A DNA stretch of 64,000 bases, taken from NCBI GenBank assembly GCA_036478235.1, contig JAZGDZ010000040.1, positions 81,301 to 145,300 of the forward strand, given 5' to 3'. Positions 16,186-25,056 of the stretch are shown here, piece after piece (positions within the stretch are counted from its first letter, which is position 1; every line of letters begins with the position of its first letter). The translations under genes and the position numbers were made by a program. The stretch is from JACZWZ01 sp036478235 (GTDB lineage: Bacteria > Actinomycetota > Acidimicrobiia > Spongiisociales > UBA11373). The notes under the pieces are model-generated. The model saw only the letters and a list, made by a program, of their open reading frames with translations. It was not told the origin of the DNA and did no database searches.

Positions 16186-16866
16186 TCACAGCAACACCGC
16201 GCCGTCGAGCACCAGCCGGCCCACCACGACCGCTCCGATCGCGGTGAGAAGTGCGAGGTACGACAAACCCGTCGCCGCCATGACGCCCGAGTAGCTCTCC
16301 TCGCGCAACGAAGCGATCACGGCCATCAGCAAGACGAGCGAGGCGACCGCGAGCACGGCGAACCCGATGCCGAGCGCGGCATCGCCGGGGGTCCAGGGAA
16401 ACACTCCGAGGAGGGCCAGCGCGATCGCATCGGCGGCGGCACCCGCCGCAGCGATCACCGCGAGACGGCGCAGCGCCCACCAGGGCAGCGTCGGATCCAC
16501 CAGATACCAGTGTCCCAAGAGCATCTCGACGGTGACGCCGCCGAGGAACAGTGCCCCCGTCACCGCGATGGCGGGGTGACCCTCTATCCCGGCAAAGATG
16601 CCAAAGAACAGAGCAGCCGACGCACCGAGGAGCGAGGCGACGCCTCCGCGGCGCCCCGTTGTGATGACGCCGGCGGCAAGAGCGCAACCCGTCCACACCA
16701 GGAGCCCTCCCCCGGCGAGTGCGGCCGGAATCCCGAGGAGGAGCGTCACGCCTCCGGCCAGCCAGATGTACCCGGGACCTACGATCGCCCACCGCGCTAC
16801 CAGCGCGGCTCCGGCGGCGACGCCGCCGGCCCACATCGAGAGCACGAGCGAAGGAGACAGATCCAC
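16186..16866 (-). CDS. Multi-pass integral membrane protein (226 aa), unknown function
   Basis: From GTG 16866 the protein shows about seven hydrophobic segments separated by short loops, for example WAGGVAAGAALVARWAIV, YIWLAGGVTLLLGIPAAL and the C-terminal ALLTAIGAVVVGRLVLDG. The open frame upstream to 17031 overlaps the start of the ATP sulfurylase gene on the other strand, so I use the internal GTG. The gene ends 37 bp before the adenosyltransferase start and may be in its operon. A role in cobalamin or another transport process is only a guess. Confidence 0.7.
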   Translation of the reverse strand: MDLSPSLVLSMWAGGVAAGAALVARWAIVGPGYIWLAGGVTLLLGIPAALAGGGLLVWTGCALAAGVITTGRRGGVASLLGASAALFFGIFAGIEGHPAIAVTGALFLGGVTVEMLLGHWYLVDPTLPWWALRRLAVIAAAGAAADAIALALLGVFPWTPGDAALGIGFAVLAVASLVLLMAVIASLREESYSGVMAATGLSYLALLTAIGAVVVGRLVLDGAVLL

Positions 16867-16974
16867 GAGCCCGGCGAGTATACGAACGGGGGTTCGGCGA
16901 CCGGCCTTGCCCTCGGTACACTCGGCTCTCGGCCCGTCGCGGGCCGAGTTCCCGGTCGCTACGGAGGACCAACC

Positions 16975-18702
16975 GTGCCCGACAGCCTCATCCGCCCTCA
17001 TGGCGGAGACCTGATCGACCTCGTCGTCCATGACACCAGGGCCAAGGAGCTGAGGTCGGCCTCGGTCGCCTATCCCTCATGGGATCTGACCGACCGTCAG
17101 ATGTGCGACTTCGAGCTACTTGCCACCGGCGGATTCTCTCCGCTGCGGGGGTTCTTGACGGAGGCGGAGTACGCCGGCGTGATCGACGAGATGCGGCTCC
17201 CCGATGGAACGATATGGCCGATCCCGGTGAACCTCGACGTCGACGAAGCCACCGCCGAGAGGCTCGAGACGGGCTCGATACTCGCCTTGCGCGATCCCGA
17301 GGGCGTCATGCTCGGATCGCTGCACGTGACCGATGTGTGGCAGCCCGACAAGGAGCGGGAGGCCCAGCAGGTCTACGGCACGACCGATCCAGAGCATCGC
17401 GGCGTCCGCTATCTCTTCGAGACGATCGGTTCCCACTACCTGGGCGGTGCCCTCGAGGTCGTCGAGCTTCCCCGCCACTACGACTTCTCCACTCTGCGGA
17501 TGACCCCACGCGAGATCAGGGCCCGGTTCGCCAAGCGAGGCTGGCGTCGGGTGGTCGCCTTCCAGACCCGCAACCCGATGCACCGGGCCCACCTCGAACT
17601 CACCGTGCGCGCCGCCAAGAGCGTCAAGGCGAACGTACTGATCCACCCCGCCGTGGGGATGACCAAGGCCGGCGACGTCGATCACTACACAAGGGTCCGC
17701 GCCTACCAGGCGATCATGCCCCGCTACCCGGCGAACACGGCAGAACTGTCACTGCTGCCCCTGGCGATGCGCCTGGCCGGACCGCGGGAGGCGGTGTGGC
17801 ACGCCATCATCCGCAGGAACTACGGCTGCACCCACCTCATCGTCGGCCGCGACCACGCCGGACCCGGCGACGACGGGAACGGCGCGCCCTTCTACGGACC
17901 GTACGAGGCCCAGGAGCTGCTGGCGGCCTACCAGGAGGAGCTGGGCATGGAGATGGTGCCGTTCAAGATGATGGCTTACGTGCCCGACACCGACGCCTAC
18001 GCCCCGGTCGACGAGGTCGCCGCGGAGACCAAGACGCTGTCGATCTCAGGCACCGAGCTGCGGGAGCGACTCGCCGACGGACGGGAGATACCCGAGTGGT
18101 TCACCTTTCCCCGGGTGGCGGAGGAGCTGCACCGCACCCATCCGCCGCGCAGCAGACAAGGGTTCACGGTGTTGTTCACCGGACTCTCTGGATCGGGCAA
18201 ATCGACCGTCGCCAACGTCCTGCGCGTCAAGCTGCTCGAAATGGGGGGCCGCCCGGTGACCCTGCTCGACGGGGACATCGTCCGCAAGAACCTGTCTTCC
18301 GAGCTCGGGTTCTCCAAGGAACACCGCGATATCAACATCCTTCGGATCGGATTCGTCGCTTCCGAGATCACCAAGAACGGCGGCATCGCCATCTGCGCCC
18401 CGATCGCGCCATACGACGACGTTCGCAAGCAGGTACGCGGCATGATCGAGCCGTTCGGCGGGTTCAGCCTGGCCCACATCGCCACCCCGCTCGAGGTCTG
18501 TGAACAGCGAGATCGCAAGGGGCTCTACGCCAAGGCGCGAGCAGGGACCATCGAGGAATTCACCGGGATCTCGGACCCGTACGAAGAACCCGACGATGCC
18601 GAGTTGGTGATAGACACATCGGACGTCAGTCCGGAAGAGGCCGCACAGCGGATCATCCTCCACCTCGAGTCCGAGGGGTTCATCGAGGCGGTGCGAGACT
18701 GA
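16975..18702 (+). CDS. Bifunctional sulfate adenylyltransferase / adenylylsulfate kinase
   Basis: This 575-residue fusion makes APS from sulfate and ATP and phosphorylates it to PAPS. The N-terminal ATP sulfurylase (about 1-385) has QTRNPMHRAH and GRDHAGPGDDGNG. The C-terminal APS kinase has Walker A GLSGSGKST (about residue 402), DGDIVRKNLSSELGFSKEHR and ICAPIAPY. The start is GTG 16975 with GGAGG 7 bp upstream; the longer open frame is a read-through over the divergent membrane gene. The order sulfurylase-kinase is known from some bacteria and fungi. No other cys genes are adjacent, so the PAPS could serve sulfate assimilation or sulfation. Confidence 0.94.
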   Translation: MPDSLIRPHGGDLIDLVVHDTRAKELRSASVAYPSWDLTDRQMCDFELLATGGFSPLRGFLTEAEYAGVIDEMRLPDGTIWPIPVNLDVDEATAERLETGSILALRDPEGVMLGSLHVTDVWQPDKEREAQQVYGTTDPEHRGVRYLFETIGSHYLGGALEVVELPRHYDFSTLRMTPREIRARFAKRGWRRVVAFQTRNPMHRAHLELTVRAAKSVKANVLIHPAVGMTKAGDVDHYTRVRAYQAIMPRYPANTAELSLLPLAMRLAGPREAVWHAIIRRNYGCTHLIVGRDHAGPGDDGNGAPFYGPYEAQELLAAYQEELGMEMVPFKMMAYVPDTDAYAPVDEVAAETKTLSISGTELRERLADGREIPEWFTFPRVAEELHRTHPPRSRQGFTVLFTGLSGSGKSTVANVLRVKLLEMGGRPVTLLDGDIVRKNLSSELGFSKEHRDINILRIGFVASEITKNGGIAICAPIAPYDDVRKQVRGMIEPFGGFSLAHIATPLEVCEQRDRKGLYAKARAGTIEEFTGISDPYEEPDDAELVIDTSDVSPEEAAQRIILHLESEGFIEAVRD

Positions 18703-18732
18703 ACCTCAGTCGGTGGCGGGAAGAGGGGACGT

Positions 18733-20691
18733 CTACTCGAACCGGGCGAGCCAGTCCCGAATCCGTTCGGCAATGGCCGGCCCTGTGAAGCCCCACTCCT
18801 CGGCGAGACGCTTCCAGGGTGCCGACGCCCCGAAGTGATCGATCCCGATCGTGAGCCCGGTGGTCCCGGTGAACCGGTGCCAGCCCTGGGTCGCACCCGC
18901 CTCGAGTGACGCCACCGGCATGCCCTCGCCGAGCACAGAGCGTCGATACACCTCGTCCTGGGCCTCGAAGGCCTCGACACACGGCATCGAGACCACCCGT
19001 AGGGAGACATCCTCGGCCTCGAGAATGTCCGCTGCTTCGAGGGCGAGGTGCACCTCGGAACCGGTGGCGATCAGGACGGCGGCATCGCCGTCCTGCATCA
19101 CATAGCCGCCGCGATGGGCCAGGCCGGCGGTGGAGGACCGGTCCAGGACCGGGATCCCCTGTCGCGTCAGCACGATGCACGACGGTCCGTCGGTGCGGCC
19201 CAGTGCCATCTCCCAGGCCTCGGCCGTCTCGGTGGCATCGCCCGGCCTGATCACCCACATGTTGGGCATGGCCCGCAGCGTTGCCAGGTGCTCGATCGGC
19301 TGGTGGGTGGGCCCATCCTCTCCGAGAAAGATGGAGTCGTGGGTATACACGAAGATGCTCGGTGCCCCCATCAACGCCGCCAGCCTCGTAGCCGGCCGCA
19401 TGTAGTCGTTGAAGACGAGAAATGTCGCCCCGAACGGACGCAGACCACCGTGCACCGCCATCCCGTTCACCGCGGCGCCCATGGCGTGCTCGCGGACCCC
19501 AAAGCGAATGTTGCGCCCACCGGGATCGTCTTGCAGCTCGGCCTCACCGGCGATGAGCGTGTTGGTGGAGGGCGCCAGGTCGGCCGAGCCACCGAGCAGC
19601 GCCGGCACCTTCGGCGCCAAGGCATTGATCGCCTTCTCCGAGGCCTTCCTGGTGGCCACGGCCTCGCCCACCTCGTACCCGAGCGAACCCACCTCCGCGG
19701 TGGAGGGACCGTGGAAGGCCTCCCAGAGGGCCGCCAGGTCCCCGTCGGCGGCAAACACGGTGTCCCGCCTCGCCTCCCACCCCTTCCTGGCGGCGGTCCC
19801 CGCCTCCATGGCCTCGGCAAAGAGGCCGTACACATCATCGGGTACCCGGAAGAACGCATCGGCGGGCCAGCCCATGGCTTCCTTGGTGGCGGCGATCTCG
19901 TCCTCGCCCAGCGGGCTTCCGTGCGACTTAGAGGTGTCCTGCAGGTTCGGAGCGCCGTGGGCGATGTGGGTGTGACAGACGATCAACGACGGTCGGTCGT
20001 CGCTGGCACGGGCCGCCGATATCGCCTCGTCGATGGCGGGGCGGTCGTGTCCATCGATATCGAGCACGTGCCAGCCGAACGCCTTGAATCGGGTCGGAAC
20101 ATCCTCGGTGAAGGTGAGATCTGTGCTTCCCCCGATCGAGATCTCGTTGTCGTCGTATAGGTAGACGATCTTGCCCAGCCCGAGGTGGCCGGCGAACGAA
20201 GCGGCCTCCGAGGAGATGCCCTCCATCAGATCGCCGTCGCTGACGAATGCGTACGTCATGTGATCGACGAGGTCAGCTCCCAAGCGGGCGCGCAAGTGCG
20301 CCTCGGCGATGGCCATGCCGACGGCCATGCCGAATCCCTGGCCGAGCGGACCGGTGGTCGTCTCGATGCCGAGGTGGACGTCCCGCTCGGGATGGCCGGC
20401 GGTAGGCGACCCGAACTGCCGGAAGTTCTTCAGGTCGTCGAGGGTGATCGGGAAGCCGGCCAGGTGCAACAGCGAGTAGAGGAGCATCGACCCGTGGCCG
20501 TTCGACACCACGAAACGATCCCGGTCCGGCCAGCCCGGCATCGTTGGATCGACGCGGAGGTGCTTCGTCCACAGCACGATGGCGATGTCGGCCATGCCCA
20601 TCGGCATCCCGGGATGGCCCGAGCCGGCCCGCTGGACGGCGTCCATGGCCAGGGTCTTGATCGTGTCGACGGCGAGCTGCTCGGTGGTCAT
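18733..20691 (-). CDS. tkt: Transketolase
   Basis: This 652-residue ThDP enzyme transfers two-carbon ketol units in the pentose phosphate pathway. It has GHPGMPMGMADIAIVLW (substrate and ThDP contacts), the ThDP motif SDGDLMEGISSEAASFAG ... NEISIGG, the pyrimidine domain VREHAMGAAVNGMAVHGG, and SIFLGEDGPTHQPIEHL. The length and the C-terminal domain are complete. ATG 20691 opens the protein at the canonical MTTEQLAVDTIKTL. It is downstream of the M24 peptidase on the same strand, but a gap of about 220 bp suggests its own promoter. Confidence 0.96.
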   Translation of the reverse strand: MTTEQLAVDTIKTLAMDAVQRAGSGHPGMPMGMADIAIVLWTKHLRVDPTMPGWPDRDRFVVSNGHGSMLLYSLLHLAGFPITLDDLKNFRQFGSPTAGHPERDVHLGIETTTGPLGQGFGMAVGMAIAEAHLRARLGADLVDHMTYAFVSDGDLMEGISSEAASFAGHLGLGKIVYLYDDNEISIGGSTDLTFTEDVPTRFKAFGWHVLDIDGHDRPAIDEAISAARASDDRPSLIVCHTHIAHGAPNLQDTSKSHGSPLGEDEIAATKEAMGWPADAFFRVPDDVYGLFAEAMEAGTAARKGWEARRDTVFAADGDLAALWEAFHGPSTAEVGSLGYEVGEAVATRKASEKAINALAPKVPALLGGSADLAPSTNTLIAGEAELQDDPGGRNIRFGVREHAMGAAVNGMAVHGGLRPFGATFLVFNDYMRPATRLAALMGAPSIFVYTHDSIFLGEDGPTHQPIEHLATLRAMPNMWVIRPGDATETAEAWEMALGRTDGPSCIVLTRQGIPVLDRSSTAGLAHRGGYVMQDGDAAVLIATGSEVHLALEAADILEAEDVSLRVVSMPCVEAFEAQDEVYRRSVLGEGMPVASLEAGATQGWHRFTGTTGLTIGIDHFGASAPWKRLAEEWGFTGPAIAERIRDWLARFE

Positions 20692-20791
20692 CGGTCCTTT
20701 TCGGAGCGGGGACGGTCAGGGTAACGACCGGGGGCGGCCGCCTCTTCCAAGTCATGCCTTGGCAGGCGACCTTTGTGGTGTCGATGCCGAG

Positions 20792-20914
20792 TCAGGGGCG
20801 TCGTTCGGAAGGACGCAGGACGAAGGCGTAGTCGTGCACTACGTCGAGGACGAGGACGCCGCGAGCGGCGTTCCTGGCCGGCAGAACGGCGCAGGAGGTT
20901 GCCTGTCGAGGCAC
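20792..20914 (-). CDS. Candidate 40-aa protein coupled to the M24 peptidase gene
   Basis: GTG 20914 shares one base with the TAG stop of the upstream peptidase gene (TAGTG). The frame encodes 40 residues ending GVLVLDVVHDYAFVLRPSERRP, with a coherent hydrophobic beta-like middle. The stop/start overlap and sensible residue composition support it, but it is short and unlike anything I know. It could also be non-coding leader sequence of tkt. Confidence 0.4.
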   Translation of the reverse strand: MPRQATSCAVLPARNAARGVLVLDVVHDYAFVLRPSERRP

Positions 20915-22014
20915 TAACCCACGATGCGGAGGTGACGACCGGAATTGTTGAGCTCGTCGACCCCCGACTCGCCGCAGACGACTATGTCCTCGATCCTCAA
21001 TCCCCACCTCCCCGGTGTGTAGATGCCGGGTTCGATCGAGAACACCATGCCCCGTTCGAGCAGCAGGTCGTTGCCGGCGACCAGGTAGGGGTGCTCGTGA
21101 CCCTCGAGGCCTATGCCGTGACCGGTGCGGTGGATGAAGCGGTCTCCGAATCCGGCGTCGTCGAGGACGGTGCGAGCCGCTTCATCGACCGTCGAGGCCC
21201 TGACCCCCGGGGCGACCGCAGCCCGGGCGGCCGCCTGGGCGGTCTCGAGGACGGAGTGAGCGTCCATCACCTCGGAGGAAGGCTCCCCGATCGAAAAGGT
21301 GCGCGTGGTGTCCGACCAGTACCCGAAGTGACGTCCGCCGAAGTCGACGACGACGGCGTCGCCGGTCTGCATGATCCGATCCGTCGGTTCGTGATGCGGG
21401 CTGGCGCTGTTCGGCCCGGAGGCGATGATGCCCAAGGTGGCCATATCGTGGCCTTCCTCCACGGTCATCTCACGGACCGTGGCGGCCATGGCCGACTCGG
21501 AGACACCGGCGAACGGAACCGATTCCAGCCTCGTCACAACCCGGTCTGTAGCCGCCGCCGCCTCGCCCAGGAATCGGATTTCTTCGGGCTCCTTGCGCAT
21601 CCTTAGTCTCCGAGTCAGAGGGGAGGCATCCTCGAACGACGAACCCGGCCGGTCCGCCTGCAAGCCGAGAAGGAAGGTGGACCAGGTGGTGTCGCCCAAC
21701 GCGATATGGGCGGCGTCCCCTGCAAGTCCGGAGACGATCGCCACCGGATCGTCGGTCTCGTCCCAGGGGCGCGTCACAAAGGCTCCCCGATCCTCCACCC
21801 GGGGAGCCTCGAGCCGGGGGACGACGAGCGTCGCACGTCCCTCGGCCGGAACGACCAGCATGGTGAGCCGCTCCAGCGGCATGGCCTCGTACCCGGTGAA
21901 GTAGGGGAGGTCGGCGCCGACGGAGAGCATGAGCGCATCGATGCCGCGCTCCATCATCAACACCTGGATCTGCTGGATTCGGCCGGCGTAGTCGAAGTCC
22001 GGAAACGGGCTCAT
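20914..22014 (-). CDS. M24 family metallopeptidase (Xaa-Pro aminopeptidase-like)
   Basis: The 366-residue protein has a creatinase-type N-terminal domain and a pita-bread catalytic domain. The five metal ligands are visible: Asp in VVVDFGG, Asp in WSDTTRTF, His in HRTGHGIGLEGHE, Glu in FSIEPGIY and Glu in RIEDIVV. It cleaves N-terminal residues next to proline in the cytoplasm. Its start overlaps the lipB-lipA stop by 4 bp, so it is the last or penultimate gene of the 2-oxoacid dehydrogenase operon. Confidence 0.93.
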   Translation of the reverse strand: MSPFPDFDYAGRIQQIQVLMMERGIDALMLSVGADLPYFTGYEAMPLERLTMLVVPAEGRATLVVPRLEAPRVEDRGAFVTRPWDETDDPVAIVSGLAGDAAHIALGDTTWSTFLLGLQADRPGSSFEDASPLTRRLRMRKEPEEIRFLGEAAAATDRVVTRLESVPFAGVSESAMAATVREMTVEEGHDMATLGIIASGPNSASPHHEPTDRIMQTGDAVVVDFGGRHFGYWSDTTRTFSIGEPSSEVMDAHSVLETAQAAARAAVAPGVRASTVDEAARTVLDDAGFGDRFIHRTGHGIGLEGHEHPYLVAGNDLLLERGMVFSIEPGIYTPGRWGLRIEDIVVCGESGVDELNNSGRHLRIVG

Positions 22015-23648
22015 CCGACGGCTGCCACGGCGTCCTTGGCGTGGTAGGAGGAGCGGACCAGCGGACCGCTCTCCACGTGGGGCAGTCCTATCGATCCGCC
22101 GAAGTCGGCGTACTCGTCGAACTCACGGGGAGGGACGTAGCGATGCACCCTGCGGTGCCGTGCCGTCGGCCGCAGATATTGGCCGATCGTAACGATGTCG
22201 ACCCCCACCGCTCGCAGATCGGCCAGCGCTCCGAGCACCTCGGCGCCGGTCTCCCCCATCCCGACTATCAGGCCCGACTTGACCAGGCGCTCCGGCGCCG
22301 CTTGCTTCGCCCGGCCGAGCAGCGCCAATGATCGGCCGTAGCTGGCCCCCGTTCGAATCTCCCGCTGTAACCGGGCCACCGTCTCGGTGTTGTGATTGAG
22401 GACGTCGGGCGCCGCCTCCATCACGGTCGCCAGCGCGGACCGATCCCCCTTGAAGTCCGGGATCAGAACCTCGACGTCGCAGTCCGGCAGACGGGACCTG
22501 ATCTCGTGAATCACGGTCGCAAAGACGGCAGCGCCTCCATCCTCCAGGTCGTCGCGATTGACCGATGTCAGCACCGCGTGAGACAGGCCCATCTCGGTGA
22601 CGGCCTCGGCCACCCGCTTCGGCTCATCCCAATCCACCGCCCCCGGCTTGCCGGTCTTGACGTCGCAGAAGCTGCAGGCCCGCGTGCAGACGTCGCCGAG
22701 CATCATGAATGTGCCGGTACCCGAAGCCCAGCACTCGTAGATGTTCGGGCACGAGGCCTCCTCGCAGACCGTGTTGAGGTCGAGACCGTCTACGAGGCGC
22801 TTCAGATCGCGGTAGCCGGGCCCGAGATCGAGCCGGACCTTCATCCACTCGGGCTTCTCGGGCTCCCCCGGAAGCCGGCCCCGCCTGGTGATCGGAATCA
22901 GATCGCGTCTCTCGGAGGAGAACGCCCCACCCGCCACCAGGGAGTCGATCTCGTACTCCGCCCGAGTGCGCCCCGTTCCGCGGGCGAACGCCGAACGCTG
23001 CTCCTCGACGGCATCGGCGCCGAACACTCCGGCGAACCGGGGGACGAGCAGGTCGACGATCTCCTCCACGCTCACCCGGCGCCCGAGGAGCTCGGAGACC
23101 GACGTCACCGGGCGGTCCGGTATGCCACAGGGCACTATGTGACCGAAGTAGTCGAGGTCGGTCGCGACGTTGAAGCCGAACCCGTGCATCGTGACGCGAT
23201 GCGAGGTTCGCACACCGATCGCCGCGACCTTTCCGCCACCCGTCCACACCCCGGTGAATCCATCCTCTCGCCAGGATTCGACGCCCAGATCTGCAAGTAC
23301 CCCGATCAGCACTTCCTCCAGCCGGCGAACGTGGCCGACCACGTCGGGCTTCGATCCGAGGTGGACGATCGGGTAGCCCACGAGTTGCCCGGGCCCGTGA
23401 TAGGTGACGTCGCCGCCGCGATCCACTCGATGGACCTCGGCCCCCACCGCCATCGCCGCCTCGGGAGTAAGCAGGACGTTGGCTCCGTCGGAGAAGCGCC
23501 CGATCGTGTAGGTGTGAGGATGCTCGAGCAGCAACAGGTAATCGTCCTCATGGCGACCCGAGACGCGGCCGTCATGGATGGCCCGCTGCAGGTCCCAGGA
23601 CTCTTCGTAGGGCAGCCGGCCGAGCCAGCGAACCCGCAGCAGGCTCAT
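22011..23648 (-). CDS. Fused octanoyltransferase (LipB) - lipoyl synthase (LipA)
   Basis: One frame of 545 residues carries both lipoate-making enzymes. Residues 1-225 are LipB: HRVDRGGDVTYHGPGQL, the catalytic Lys140 (GGGKVAAIG) and Cys174 (VPCGIPD). Residues about 265-545 are LipA: auxiliary cluster Cys295, Cys300 and Cys306 (CEEASCPNIYEC) and radical-SAM Cys321, Cys325 and Cys328 (CTRACSFC), then TSVNRDDLEDGGA and NTETV. A linker of about 40 residues joins them. LipB transfers octanoate to E2 and LipA inserts the sulfurs, so one polypeptide can finish both steps on the adjacent E2. It overlaps E2 and the M24 gene by 4 bp each. Confidence 0.96.
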   Translation of the reverse strand: MSLLRVRWLGRLPYEESWDLQRAIHDGRVSGRHEDDYLLLLEHPHTYTIGRFSDGANVLLTPEAAMAVGAEVHRVDRGGDVTYHGPGQLVGYPIVHLGSKPDVVGHVRRLEEVLIGVLADLGVESWREDGFTGVWTGGGKVAAIGVRTSHRVTMHGFGFNVATDLDYFGHIVPCGIPDRPVTSVSELLGRRVSVEEIVDLLVPRFAGVFGADAVEEQRSAFARGTGRTRAEYEIDSLVAGGAFSSERRDLIPITRRGRLPGEPEKPEWMKVRLDLGPGYRDLKRLVDGLDLNTVCEEASCPNIYECWASGTGTFMMLGDVCTRACSFCDVKTGKPGAVDWDEPKRVAEAVTEMGLSHAVLTSVNRDDLEDGGAAVFATVIHEIRSRLPDCDVEVLIPDFKGDRSALATVMEAAPDVLNHNTETVARLQREIRTGASYGRSLALLGRAKQAAPERLVKSGLIVGMGETGAEVLGALADLRAVGVDIVTIGQYLRPTARHRRVHRYVPPREFDEYADFGGSIGLPHVESGPLVRSSYHAKDAVAAVG

Positions 23649-25048
23649 GCCAGCTCGTGCTCCCAGTCCCAGGTCTCGATGTTGTCCTTGATCCGCTTCA
23701 GGAAGAGCACAGCCGTCGACCCGTCGAAGGCGCGGTGATCCCAGGTGAGCCCCAGGTACCCGATGTGATGGATGGCTATGGCGTCGTTCCCGTCGTCGTC
23801 GGAGATCACCACCGGCCGCTTCTTGATTCCGTCGGTGGAGAGAATCGCCACGTTGGGGACGTTGATGATCGGTGCCGACATGAAGGAGCCGTACGGCCCG
23901 GGGTTGGTAACGGTGAACGTGCTGCCGGCGAGGTCGTCGGGCTCCATGCTTCCCTCTCGGGCCTTGTCGGCGAGCCGCCTCACCTCACGGGCTAAGCCGC
24001 GGAGCCGGAGACCGTCGGCACCGCGAACGGTCATTACGACGAGGCCCTCCTGGTCGAGATCGACCCCGATGCCGAGGTTGACAGCACCGTGGAAGGTGCG
24101 GGTCCCGGCCTCCAGGTCGAGCGACGAGTTGACGACGGGGAAGGCGCTCAACGCATCCATCGTCGCTCGCGAGATGAACGGCAGATAGGTGAGGCTGAAG
24201 CCCTCGCGCTCCTTGAACGAGGCCTTGTGACGCTGGCGGACCCGCTCGACGTGCTCGAAATCGACCTCCATCGAGGTCCACACGTGGGCCGCAGTCTGTT
24301 TGGCCTTCACCATGTTGGTCGCGATCCGGGTGCGGAGCCGCTCCAGAGGCTCGACCGTGTCCCCGGCGGGTGCGGGCTGGGTCGACGGGGCTGCGGGCAT
24401 CGCCGGAGCGGCCGGCGCTGCGGCGGCCTCCACCGTCACCGGTTCGGTCGCGGCGACCTCCGCGGGCGGAAGTTGAGGCACCGGCTCGACGGGTGCGGCG
24501 GCCGTCGGAACCACGGCGGCGCCCGATGCGACAAAGGCTTCGACGTCGCGCCGGGTGATGCGCCCTCCCCGGCCGGTGCCGGCCACGGAGCCGAGATCGA
24601 CACCGTGCTCGGAGGCGAGGCGGCGCACCACGGGCGACAGCACTCCGAGGTCCGAGGTGGACGGCGCTGGGGCAGGCTCGGGAGAGGCGGGAGCAGCCGG
24701 AACGGGCTCAGGCTCGGCGGTTGACGGGGCCGGCTCGAGAGGGGCGGGAGCAGCCGGAACGGGCTCGGCGGCCGTCGCGGCAGGCTCCGCACCGGCGTCG
24801 ACCGACTCCCCCGGCTCCCCGATGATGGCAAGCGCCGTCCCCACGTCCACGGTCTCGCCTTCGGGCACCAGCACCTCCAGCAGAGTCCCGGCAAAGGGAG
24901 ATGGAACCTCGGTATCGACCTTGTCGGTAGAGATCTCGAGCAGGACCTCGTCCTCCGCCACCGTGTCTCCCGGCTGCTTCGCCCAGCGCAGGATCGTGCC
25001 CTCGGTGACCGTCTCACCCAGCTGTGGCATCGTGACCGTGAACGACAT
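23645..25048 (-). CDS. 2-oxoacid dehydrogenase E2, dihydrolipoamide acyltransferase
   Basis: This 467-residue protein has one lipoyl domain (1-80, lipoyl-Lys43 in STDKVDTEV), a long Ala/Pro/Glu-rich hinge, a peripheral-subunit-binding domain (VVRRLASEHGVDLGSVAG TGRGGRI split by the usual turn), a second Ala/Pro hinge, and the acyltransferase core ending in the catalytic motif TWDHRAFDGSTA. It forms the core of the complex and passes acyl groups from E1 to CoA. Substrate (pyruvate or branched-chain acids) cannot be read from the core by eye. It follows the fused E1 gene by 8 bp. Confidence 0.95.
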   Translation of the reverse strand: MSFTVTMPQLGETVTEGTILRWAKQPGDTVAEDEVLLEISTDKVDTEVPSPFAGTLLEVLVPEGETVDVGTALAIIGEPGESVDAGAEPAATAAEPVPAAPAPLEPAPSTAEPEPVPAAPASPEPAPAPSTSDLGVLSPVVRRLASEHGVDLGSVAGTGRGGRITRRDVEAFVASGAAVVPTAAAPVEPVPQLPPAEVAATEPVTVEAAAAPAAPAMPAAPSTQPAPAGDTVEPLERLRTRIATNMVKAKQTAAHVWTSMEVDFEHVERVRQRHKASFKEREGFSLTYLPFISRATMDALSAFPVVNSSLDLEAGTRTFHGAVNLGIGVDLDQEGLVVMTVRGADGLRLRGLAREVRRLADKAREGSMEPDDLAGSTFTVTNPGPYGSFMSAPIINVPNVAILSTDGIKKRPVVISDDDGNDAIAIHHIGYLGLTWDHRAFDGSTAVLFLKRIKDNIETWDWEHELA

Positions 25049-25056
25049 GGATCCTC

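Noticed and set aside
16868..17031. Longer N-terminus for the membrane protein that ends at 16186
   Set aside because: It would overlap the ribosome site and first codons of the ATP sulfurylase gene on the other strand, and it is not hydrophobic.
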